DNA of 40,659 nt from positions 1 through 40,659 of the forward strand of contig CADCKR010000017.1 in assembly GCA_902802105.1 (NCBI GenBank), given 5' to 3'. The notes under the pieces were generated by a model that did no database searches, was not told the origin of the DNA, and saw nothing but the letters and a program-made list of their open reading frames with translations. Made by a program: the position numbers and the translations under genes. This document shows positions 1 through 7,800 of this stretch, piece by piece (the stretch's first letter is position 1; the number at the start of each line of letters is the position of its first letter). The DNA comes from an uncultured Ruminococcus sp. (GTDB lineage Bacteria; Bacillota; Clostridia; Oscillospirales; Acutalibacteraceae).

Positions 1-43
1 GTTATCTGTCGGAATGAAAAATGTTCCCATAACTAACACGGGA

Positions 44-99
44 GCGCAGGCTCTGCGCCGGCGCATCTGCGGCACTATCTTTGTGCGGTATTGCCTTAA
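44..99. repeat. Composite intergenic repeat: GCGCAG hairpin plus 22-nt repeat
   Basis: Positions 44-58 form a 6-bp hairpin (GCGCAG-3 nt-CTGCGC), followed by the palindrome GCGCCGGCGC. The same hairpin core occurs at 22566-22580 and, in the opposite orientation, at 27736-27750; the last shares about 23 nt with this copy. Positions 78-99 are an exact 22-nt repeat of 10755-10776 (core GTGCGGTATTGCC). Both parts are intergenic in every copy. The repeat class is not identified. Confidence 0.7.
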
Positions 100-133
100 T
101 TTATATATTAAATAAAAATTCACATTGTTGCTA

Positions 134-162
134 TTGTATTTTACTGCATAATGTGGTATTAT
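134..162 (+). promoter_or_regulatory. Promoter of ireB
   Basis: A -35 box TTGTAT (134-139) and -10 box TATTAT (157-162) are separated by 17 nt. They end about 20 nt before the ireB start, which has a G-rich Shine-Dalgarno (GGGGGTGG, 171-178). Matches are good but not perfect. Confidence 0.6.
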
Positions 163-183
163 ATAAAGGCGGGGGTGGTATAG

Positions 184-429
184 ATGCATGATAAGACAAT
201 GATATTCTCGCTGTCGGATAACAGGGACGACAGCATCAGGGCGATTCTCACAACTGTATACAGGGCACTTGAGGAAAAGGGTTATAATCCCATAAACCAG
301 ATAGTAGGTTATATATTGTCTGAAGATCCGACATATATCACCACACATAAGAACGCCAGGTCTCTGATACGCAAAATTGACAGGGATGACCTTCTTGAGG
401 TTCTGCTCAAAAGCTACCTTAAATCATAA
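184..429 (+). CDS. ireB: IreB family regulatory phosphoprotein
   Basis: An 81-residue protein that matches the IreB/UPF0297 (YrzL) family over its whole length, with the hallmark segment [17 protein letters not shown] (31-47) and the following [11 protein letters not shown]. In Enterococcus, IreB is a small cytoplasmic protein phosphorylated on N-terminal threonines by the PASTA kinase IreK and dephosphorylated by IreP; it affects cephalosporin resistance. Here the only threonine at the extreme N terminus is Thr5, so it is the likely phosphosite (inference). Family members usually sit upstream of ruvX; here the next gene is an unrelated small ORF. A promoter lies just upstream. Confidence 0.93.
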   Translation: MHDKTMIFSLSDNRDDSIRAILTTVYRALEEKGYNPINQIVGYILSEDPTYITTHKNARSLIRKIDRDDLLEVLLKSYLKS

Positions 430-499
430 CATATCCCGGTTACAGCCAGAAACCCGACCGAATACTGACTTAATAACGCAATAACGAAGGAGGCAGATC

Positions 500-793
500 A
501 TGGCTGAAACAAAGTTTTTTCAGTATAAAGGCAAGCCGCTTGTCAGATGCGGAGATACACTTTATTATGGTGACATGAAGGACAAGTATGTTATCAAGAT
601 GGTGATAAAATCCAAGCAGCCTGCTGCTGAAATGGATGTTGCCGATAAGGTTTCCGTTCAGCTCATAAGCACAGACCCGAACCTCAGTCCGAGAAAGGCT
701 ATCGTAAAGTCAAGTGAGAAGGCAAGTCTTTATCTTGCGATCGACATTGCAAGCGTCTGGCTGCAAAAAGCCCTTAAAGATGCCAATGCATAA
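500..793 (+). CDS. Small conserved-looking hypothetical protein
   Basis: A 97-residue soluble protein with a strong AGGAGG ribosome binding site at 489-494 and ATG start. No family is recognised. The N-terminal half alternates beta-strand-like stretches with polar residues (FQYKGKPLVRCGDTLYYGD, 7-25); the C-terminal third looks helical (LYLAIDIASVWLQKAL). There is no signal peptide or membrane segment. It lies 70 nt after ireB in the same direction and is followed immediately by a terminator, so it is probably the last gene of the ireB transcript. Function unknown. Confidence 0.75.
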   Translation: MAETKFFQYKGKPLVRCGDTLYYGDMKDKYVIKMVIKSKQPAAEMDVADKVSVQLISTDPNLSPRKAIVKSSEKASLYLAIDIASVWLQKALKDANA

Positions 794-810
794 TTACGTA
801 ACAAAAAAGA

Positions 811-845
811 CCCGACAGGTCATTATGATCTGTCGGGCTTTTTTG
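811..845 (+). terminator. Rho-independent terminator after the ireB unit
   Basis: Stem CCCGACAG/CTGTCGGG (811-818/830-837), extended inward by partial pairing, followed by a T-rich run (839-844). It starts 18 nt after the stop at 793. An A-run lies on the other side, so it may also work on the minus strand, where pheT ends at 930. Confidence 0.85.
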
Positions 846-857
846 TTCCTGTATGAG

Positions 858-915
858 GTCTCGCCGGCCGGACCGACAGGCGAGACAGGGGGACTCTCAT
901 TTGAAAGTCCCCCTG
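858..915. repeat. Two adjacent hairpins between convergent genes
   Basis: Hairpin 1 pairs GTCTCGCC (858-865) with GGCGAGAC (879-886). Hairpin 2 pairs CAGGGGGACT (886-895) with AGTCCCCCTG (906-915), 10 perfect base pairs. Neither has a T-run. Hairpin 2 resembles the GGGGGACTT..AAGTCCCC hairpins at 34517-34545 and 34632-34655, so it belongs to a dispersed hairpin repeat family. It lies 15 nt from the pheT stop. Confidence 0.65.
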
Positions 916-929
916 ACAAGTTATGCAGC

Positions 930-3308
930 TTAGGTTGCGGAGGTTTTGATGGTGACGTTCATTTCGGCAAGGTCTTTTACTACCTTGTCGATGATATCCT
1001 GTACTTCGGCAGATGAAAGCGTCCTCTCTGACGATGAGAATACAAGTCTTACCGTTATTCTGTGGATTTCGGCTGTGTCGTAGGTGTCAACGATAGCGGC
1101 GCTCTTCAGCAGACCGCTGGTTTCCTTCTCCCAACAATTTTTAAGGTCGGCATAAAGCACTCCTTCGGGAATGTCCATGCTCAGGTCGTATTCGATAGAA
1201 GGATACTTTGAAGGCTCACTGTATACGATGCCCTTGTCACTGCAGGCGGCAAGCTTTTCAACGTCTATCTCGGCAAATACGATGTTTGCCTTCTTGTCGA
1301 TGTTCTTGCTTACAGTCGGATGTGCAATGCCGATAACGCCCAGCTCAGCGCCGTCAAGCAGTATCTTGTTCAGGTTTACCGGATGCTCGTAGCTGTGTGC
1401 AGGCTTAGCTGCGGTAAAGGTCAGAGTGCTGTGCTTGATGTCGGCAGCAATGGCAGCAAGAATATCACGCATTCTGAAATAAAGATCACGCATATCGCTT
1501 GCTTTGCTGAAAAGCGTGATCGCAAGCTTCTTGTGCTCGATGCACATATTGTTCTCGTCAAGACCGTTTACTACTCTGCCGATCTCGAAGATGCCGAATT
1601 CGGGAGCATAGGCTGTGTTTACCTTTAACTGACAAAGCTGAGTGGGGATGATCGAATTGCGGAGAGTTTCAATATTCGGGTTGGTCGCATTGGCAAGCTT
1701 TATATTTTCCTCGACCGGTATGCCCAAAGCTTTAAGCTCGTCATTGTATGCCCATACATAAGAATGAAGCTCGTGGAGAGCAAATTTCTTTACAAGCAGA
1801 TCCTTGATCTTTTCCTCGTCTGTCTTTACCTGCGTCATTCTTACAGGATAGAGCGGTGAGCGTGTGGTGTTTATCTCAAAATTATCATAGCCGTAAATTC
1901 TCGTTATCTCTTCGATAATATCGGCGTTCATTGTAACGTCCTTGGTTATTCTCCAGGAAGGTACCCTTACAGTGAAGCCGGTACCGCTGTGTGTCACGTC
2001 AAAGCCAAGGCTTGTAAGCGTCTTGACGATGGTATCGCCGTCGATGCTGATGCCGGTGTACCTGTCAACAAAGGCCTGATCGAAGCAGAGCGTTACAGGC
2101 GGGAACTTTACTGCATACTCGTCAGTAAGCCTTGATACGACACGAACGCCGCCGTCGTACTTTTTCAGGAGATAAAGGAAACGCGCAATAGCCGGAACAG
2201 TCATTTCCGGGTCAAGGCTCTTTTCATAGCGCATGGAAGCGTCTGTTCTGTGAGAGAGCCTTACGGTGGATTTTCTTACTGATGCAGCGTCAAAGTTTGC
2301 TGATTCAAGCGTAAGTGTAGTAGTGTCCTCAACTATCTCGGAATCGAGGCCGCCCATTATTCCGGCGATGGCAACAGGAGTGTTGTCATTGCATATCATA
2401 AGGGTATTCTCGTCAATGTTCCTTTCTGCACCGTCAAGAGTTGTGAAAACAAAGGGCTTGTCAAAGCGCTTTATCCTGATCTTTTCAACCTTTCTTGCGT
2501 CAAATGCGTGCATCGGCTGACCCATTTCAAGCATGAGGTAGTTTGTGAGGTCTGCAAGGAAGTTTATGGCTCTCATGCCGCAGTAGAAAAGTCTGATGCG
2601 GATGTTTACAGGGCTTACATTCCTGCTTATGTTCTCGACCTTCATGGTGCTGTATCTCTTGCAGAGAGTGTCCTCGATCTTCATGTCTACCTCAGGCAGA
2701 CTGTCATATACAGTCAGATCCTCCATTTCGGGAGCTTTCAGCTTCCTGCCGGCAAGGGAGGCAAATTCTCTTGCGATGCCGTAATGACCCCAGAGGTCGG
2801 GACGGTTCGTCAGGCTCTTGTTATCGACCTCGAAGATGATATCCTCAATGTCGTAAATTTCTTTCAGGTCTGTACCGAGCGGAACATCGTCGGTTATCTC
2901 CATGATGCCGGAGTTATCGTCGCTTATGCCAAGCTCAGACTCGCCGCAGCACATTCCGTATGAAGTATATCCTGCCAAAGCCCTCGGAGCGATAGTGATA
3001 TCACCGATGGTCGCGCCAAGCTTTGCAAAGGCCGTTTTCATGCCGACTCTGACGTTTGGTGCGCCGCATACAACGTCTGTGAGCTGTCCGTCACCTGCAT
3101 CGACCTTGAGCAGATGGAGCTTCTTTGACTGAGGGTGAGCCTCTACCGACTTTATCTCTGCAACAACAACGCCGCTGAGATCCTTTCCCTTGAAGAATAT
3201 ATCGTTTTCCACTTCTGCTGTGGAGAGTGAAAACCTGTGGATGAGGTCAAGCTTGTCAAGACCGCTCAGGTCAACGAAATCCTCTATCCAGTTCATTGAT
3301 AAAAACAT
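930..3308 (-). CDS. pheT: Phenylalanine--tRNA ligase beta subunit
   Basis: A 792-residue protein of normal length for bacterial PheT. It forms the alpha2-beta2 synthetase with PheS in the cytoplasm and charges tRNA-Phe. Domains in order: N-terminal segment MNWIEDFVDLSG; OB-fold tRNA-binding domain (about 40-150, VVVAEIKSVEAHPQSKKLHL); B3/B4 editing region (about 210-380, including MGQPMHAFDARKV); B5 domain (about 400-475); catalytic-like core; C-terminal FDX-ACB anticodon-binding domain (about 700-792, YSEPSKYPSIEYDLSM). The start at 3308 is preferred over the in-frame ATG at 3296 because GGGAGG lies 8 nt upstream of it. pheS is 14 nt upstream, giving one pheS-pheT operon under the T-box. Confidence 0.97.
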   Translation of the reverse strand: MFLSMNWIEDFVDLSGLDKLDLIHRFSLSTAEVENDIFFKGKDLSGVVVAEIKSVEAHPQSKKLHLLKVDAGDGQLTDVVCGAPNVRVGMKTAFAKLGATIGDITIAPRALAGYTSYGMCCGESELGISDDNSGIMEITDDVPLGTDLKEIYDIEDIIFEVDNKSLTNRPDLWGHYGIAREFASLAGRKLKAPEMEDLTVYDSLPEVDMKIEDTLCKRYSTMKVENISRNVSPVNIRIRLFYCGMRAINFLADLTNYLMLEMGQPMHAFDARKVEKIRIKRFDKPFVFTTLDGAERNIDENTLMICNDNTPVAIAGIMGGLDSEIVEDTTTLTLESANFDAASVRKSTVRLSHRTDASMRYEKSLDPEMTVPAIARFLYLLKKYDGGVRVVSRLTDEYAVKFPPVTLCFDQAFVDRYTGISIDGDTIVKTLTSLGFDVTHSGTGFTVRVPSWRITKDVTMNADIIEEITRIYGYDNFEINTTRSPLYPVRMTQVKTDEEKIKDLLVKKFALHELHSYVWAYNDELKALGIPVEENIKLANATNPNIETLRNSIIPTQLCQLKVNTAYAPEFGIFEIGRVVNGLDENNMCIEHKKLAITLFSKASDMRDLYFRMRDILAAIAADIKHSTLTFTAAKPAHSYEHPVNLNKILLDGAELGVIGIAHPTVSKNIDKKANIVFAEIDVEKLAACSDKGIVYSEPSKYPSIEYDLSMDIPEGVLYADLKNCWEKETSGLLKSAAIVDTYDTAEIHRITVRLVFSSSERTLSSAEVQDIIDKVVKDLAEMNVTIKTSAT

Positions 3309-3322
3309 TTGAAATTCCTCCC

Positions 3323-4375
3323 TTATTCGTCATCCGTAAACTGAGCAAGTGCTTTCAGGCTGCCGCTGTTCAGATCCCTTATGTCCTTGATGCCGTACTT
3401 CATCATTGCAAGGCGTGTAAGACCGAGACCAAATGCAAAGCCTGTGTACTTATCGGGGTCGATGCCTCCCTCACGGAGAACGTTGGGGTGTATCATGCCG
3501 CAGGGACAAAGCTCAAGCCATCCGCTGTGCTTGCACGAGGGGCAGCCTGTGCCGCCGCAGATAAGACAGCTTATGTCAAGCTCGAAGCCGGGCTCCACAA
3601 AGGGGAAGAAGCCCGGGCGGAGCCTTACCCGGATATCCTTGCGGAACACTTCCGAAAGCATAGTTTTCATAAAGTAGATCAGGTTGGAGATAGAGATATC
3701 CTTATCCACCATCACGCCCTCCATCTGGAAGAAGGTGTTTTCGTGGCAGGCGTCCGTTGCCTCATTGCGGAAACAGCGGCCGGGGAAGATAGCTCTTATC
3801 GGCGTACCGTTTTCGATCAGCGCAGGGCCGTACTTCCTGAGAATAGCATTCTGAGCTGCTGAGGTCTGCGATTTAAGGAGCTGACCGTTAGTAAGGTAGT
3901 AGGTGTCCTGCATATCCCTTGCCGGGTGGTGCTTGGGGATATTCAGCGATTCAAAGCACTCATAGTCTGTCACGATCTCGGAGTAATCCTCCACGGTAAA
4001 GCCCATTGATCTGAATATATTTTCGCACTGTCTTTGTACGAGAGTTATCGGGTGATATGAGCCGCAGGCGCAGTTTGACGGGGTGGTGATGTCAAACGCA
4101 GGCATCGACCTGATCTCCAGCTCGATCTGCTTTTGTTTAAGCTCTGCGGTCTTTTCCTCGATCATTTTTGCAGCGGCTTCCTTCAGCTTGTTGACGTCTG
4201 CGCCGAAAGTCTTTCTCTGTTCGGCTGCGAGATCCTTCATTCCCTTTACGAGATTGGTAATGCTGCCCTTTTTGCCAAGATAGCCTACTCTTATGGAATC
4301 AAGTCCCACAAGGTCGGCTGCTTCGGCGATCTTGCTTTCCAGTTCTTCCTTTAGCTTTAAAATTCTTTCGTCCAT
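3323..4375 (-). CDS. pheS: Phenylalanine--tRNA ligase alpha subunit
   Basis: A 350-residue catalytic subunit of Phe-tRNA synthetase. The N-terminal coiled coil (1-85, MDERILKLKEELESKI) contacts tRNA-Phe. The class II core follows with motif 2 region FPGRCFRNEATDACHENTFFQMEG, the strand FFPFVEPGFELDISC and motif 3 GFAFGLGLTRLAMMKYGI. A CxxCGGxGCPxCK insertion before GMIHPNVL is usual in Firmicutes PheS. The ATG at 4375 is chosen: GGAGG (on the minus strand) precedes it by 7 nt and family members start here. The frame stays open upstream to 4504, but that stretch is T-box leader. First gene of the pheST operon. Confidence 0.97.
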   Translation of the reverse strand: MDERILKLKEELESKIAEAADLVGLDSIRVGYLGKKGSITNLVKGMKDLAAEQRKTFGADVNKLKEAAAKMIEEKTAELKQKQIELEIRSMPAFDITTPSNCACGSYHPITLVQRQCENIFRSMGFTVEDYSEIVTDYECFESLNIPKHHPARDMQDTYYLTNGQLLKSQTSAAQNAILRKYGPALIENGTPIRAIFPGRCFRNEATDACHENTFFQMEGVMVDKDISISNLIYFMKTMLSEVFRKDIRVRLRPGFFPFVEPGFELDISCLICGGTGCPSCKHSGWLELCPCGMIHPNVLREGGIDPDKYTGFAFGLGLTRLAMMKYGIKDIRDLNSGSLKALAQFTDDE

Positions 4376-4380
4376 AATAA

Positions 4381-4668
4381 CCTCCGATAAAAATAATTCT
4401 GCGGAAAAATAAAAGCCCCTGCGCACAAAACGCAGGGACGAAATATACAGCGGCGATCTGCCGTTTTCCGTGGTACCACCCTGATTTCCGCAATAAACGG
4501 ACACTCAACGGTGAATAACGACACCAACCGTCACGGCCTACTCATGCGATTTTTCAGCCGCGCCGCTCCTGAGTGAACTTCACTGCATTAGTATGGCTCC
4601 GTTTTCAGCACCGGGAGCTCTCTGTACACGTTCATGCAGCTACTCTCTCCGTCACAGCGTTTGTTCAG
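4381..4668 (-). ncRNA. T-box leader, tRNA-Phe specific
   Basis: The conserved T-box sequence AGGGTGGTACCACGG is present on the minus strand at 4468-4482 (consensus AGGGTGGNACCGCGG). Upstream are Stem I features: AGAGAGCT at the apical side, and a specifier-loop segment GTGAAGTTCACTC with TTC (complement of 4575-4577), the Phe codon. GAGTAGGCCGTGACGG lies in the linker/Stem III region, followed by the terminator. T-box leaders read tRNA aminoacylation by pairing the specifier with the anticodon and the T-box bulge with the tRNA 3' end. The Phe specifier matches the downstream genes. The outer boundaries are approximate. Confidence 0.93.
4405..4440 (-). terminator. T-box-controlled intrinsic terminator
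   Basis: On the minus strand the stem CCCTGCG (4431-4437) pairs with CGCAGGG (4417-4423) and is followed by a T-rich run. It lies between the T-box sequence and pheS. Antitermination would be triggered by uncharged tRNA-Phe. Confidence 0.88.
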
Positions 4669-4674
4669 AGATTT

Positions 4675-4703
4675 ATTATACCACATAAATTTGTTTTTTG
4701 CAA
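4675..4703 (-). promoter_or_regulatory. Promoter of the T-box-pheST transcript
   Basis: On the minus strand TTGCAA (4698-4703), 17 nt and TATAAT (4675-4680). It lies immediately upstream of the first recognisable T-box leader sequence, which fixes the transcription start near 4668. Confidence 0.85.
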
Positions 4704-4724
4704 CAGGTAAAATCACGGCTTCAC

Positions 4725-4867
4725 GGAAATTGATTTTGGAGCACCGGCGAGTTACACGGGGGAAACCCTTCCTAAAACCGCTGAATTTGATATGTTTGAG
4801 AACAAAATACTACACAGAATCATCCTCTATTGTAATTCTGTGATACTGCCTGCCATAAAATTGATTT
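4725..4867. repeat. Diverged and expanded copy of the 88-bp TIR element
   Basis: Outer parts match, in inverted orientation, the element at 29204-29291: the block CACCGGCGAGTTACACGGGG (4743-4762) and the block with TCTATTGTAATT, TGTGATACTGCCTGC and AAATTGATTT (about 4827-4867). About 65 nt in the middle have no counterpart at 29204-29291. The terminal AAATTGATTT overlaps the stop codon of the minus-strand gene ending at 4866. Together with the T-box leader it fills the gap between pheS and that gene. Confidence 0.7.
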
Positions 4868-7800
4868 ACGCATTGCTGGCATCAGTATCAAAGCAGACAG
4901 AATCAACAAGCTTCTTTTCAGCCTTGTTATAGATCACGATGTTAAGTCCGCGGCTGTTGACAGAATAGTTTTTGCCGTCAATTTCAATTACGGCTTCGTT
5001 TCCGTTGCGGTAAACACGGCTTGCAACATAGAGCCTGCATCCGCCTACATCGGAATTGAAAACAGTCGGTCTTTCTCCGCTGCCAAGCTGCTCGAATACG
5101 ACCCTGCCGCTGTTGATGACGGCAGCATAGCTGTGACCGTGCTGTCCTTGAAGGTTTGTGCTCAGTCCGAGAGCCTTGAGCTTTTCGGAAACAGATGGAT
5201 CAAGCGCGGCTCCCGTAGTATCCTTGACGGCTATAACGATAATATTGCCGTCTGTTTTGTTTTTGAGTGAGCTGAGATAACCGGTCATGCTGTTGTCCTC
5301 CGGAGCGCTTTCCTCGTCCATGCCGGCAGCCATGCTCATCACAAGTTCCATAAGATTGTTGATCTTTTGCTCCTGCTCGTCAATTATCTCACGGAGTATA
5401 TCAAGCTCGCTGAAAGCTGCGACCTTTGGCTTATCAAGGGCTTTTGTGAGCCAGTCTGTGCAGCGCGCGCGTTCTCTGTCAAGAATTTCGTATACCTTGT
5501 CATAATCCACCGGCTGCGCAAGCAGTTCGAGGTCTATGTCAGAGGAATCTGAGATAAGCCTGTCTTCAAGATGCAGCATTTTTGCAATGGACCAGAACCT
5601 TGCTGCGCCCCGGTGCTCGTTGATGATAACGGCAAAGGGCTTCCTCATAAGGATAGCAAAGCACATACCGTGAAAAGAATCAGTCACGAAATATTCGCAG
5701 TTGGCTATGCTTTGCAGTCTTTCTTCGGTTTTCAGCGGACCTTTGTAAAGGTCGCCGAGAGGCTCGTAATATGAAGCGGGAAGATTATATTCCGAGAAGG
5801 TCTCGCAGTCCGCATCAAGACTTTCCTTGAAATAACGCACGATCATGGCTTTTTCTTCGGAAGGGTCAAGAATGTATGCGCTGACGTATCTTTCGGGAGT
5901 TTTGCGCCGGCAGCGGCCGATAAGAGCCTGATAATGCTTCATATCGCAGAGGAACACCGGGTCGAGCACCCATTCTGCGTTGTTTATGCCGTATACCTCT
6001 TTTGCGGTAACAACACCGCTGTCCTCACGGCATGAGAAGCTGTCGAAGCGCTGGAGATAAAACGCAAGCTCCCTGTGTATCTTGGGGTCGCCGAGAGTGC
6101 GCCCGAAGGAAGCCGAATAAGCGATCTTCTTTTTGTCATCGCTTACCCAGTCGAGAGAGGTATATTTATCGAGCTCTGAATAGAGATAGAAATTAAAAAG
6201 CTTGTCTGAGCCTACAACAAAGGTATCGCACTTGCTGTTGAGATTGCGGCGCATTTCCGTTTTGTCCGGGTAAGATTCAGCCACGGCGTAATCCGGATAA
6301 AGCGGAGCAATGTGTATCTTTTTGTACTGGTCGATCAGGCCGCTCAGATACTTTGCGGTTTTGGGGCGCTCTATCATAAGGACGGAATATCCGAGGTCTT
6401 CAAGCGTATGATAAAGCGCATAGTGTGTCAGAGCGCCGCCGAAGTTCTTTGCGTAGAAGTTGACGGCAAGACCTACATCAAAGTGATTTTTTGTCAGCAG
6501 TTCAACACTTCTTGTCAGTGTATGGTGTTTAAGCAGCTCCATAAATCTTGGGCGCTTGGGGCTTGCCGGATAGATCGGAAAAACACGGGTCTTTTTGATA
6601 TCGCTTGTTTTAAGGTCCATTTTCTTCTTTTTGAGAAGCCTTGAATTTATGGAATCAAAGAACTGTCTGCCGTTCTGATTGTTAATGAAAACAATGGATG
6701 TTCCGAGATGATCGGTCATTTCGGGAGCGATATCCTGTATGCCCCAGAAATCGCCGATAGAAACATCGCCCTGTCTTGGGAAAGCACAGAATTTGCAGTC
6801 TGCGCAGGAAAGCCTGAGCGCAATCTTGTCATGGAAAACGTGCTCAAAGGGGTCGTCTTTTTTAAGGCTGCTTTCGTAGACTCTGCCGTTGCTGAATTCT
6901 ATGCGGATAAAGGTGCTGCTTCTCCAGCCGTGGCGCATTTTGTCACGGAAAATTATATTGACAGGCTTCGGCGGCACTCCTTCGGTGCATATTTCCGGCC
7001 GTGCCGATATTTCTTCAATATATGTTCTGAGCATCTTTTGTGAAGGAACGCCGTGACAGAGAATATCAACGGTAAAAAGATTGTCATAGCGTCTGCCGAG
7101 ATACGAGTTAAGTCCTGCCACCTGACATGGGGTTCCGGTAAAGAGTACGGGCTTGTTTTCGTTCAGCAGCTTTTTAACGTCACGGTAGAGAGTGCCGATA
7201 TTGCTCTGAGCATATTTTGACTTTTTCATAGCCTCTGTTCCGTCGGTAGTGTCTGCGATTATATGCCTTATCTCCAGATTGTCGCTGTCAAACACTGCGC
7301 CGCATACATAGCCGCCCATTTCAAGTATCTTATCGGCAAAAACGGTAAACATACCGCCGGATGAGCTTGATGTTCTCACCTCATCGTTTGCCATAGCCGA
7401 ATATATTATAGGAGCTTCTGTATTATCTGCGGGGACATTAACGGCCGGACAGGTATTGATGCATTTGCCGCACCTGATGCACTTTTCGGGGTCTATGCAG
7501 GGCATGATGAAGCCGTCAGGGTTTTCCTTCATAGACACTGCATCGGCAGGACATACATTGACGCAGGCAGAGCAGCCGGTACATACATTTTCGGGCACAC
7601 CGGCAACAGTTTCGGGATTTATGCCGTTCATCTTGTCGTTCCGGAAGGTCTTTATGCGCTTGTCGCCGGCCGGCGCTTTCTTTTCGGATCCTATAGCATT
7701 TTTCAGCCAGTCGCGTGACTGCTTCGATTTTTCTTCAAGTATTGCCCTGACCTTTTCATAGTCGATCTTCTGATCAAGCAGCTCGGCTATGCGCTTATCA

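Noticed and set aside
3296-3862. 188-residue plus-strand frame opposite pheS
   Set aside because: Antisense of a conserved gene, no start signals and no recognisable domain.
4376-4504. 43-residue N-terminal extension of PheS
   Set aside because: The region is T-box leader and terminator; the ATG at 4375 has GGAGG.
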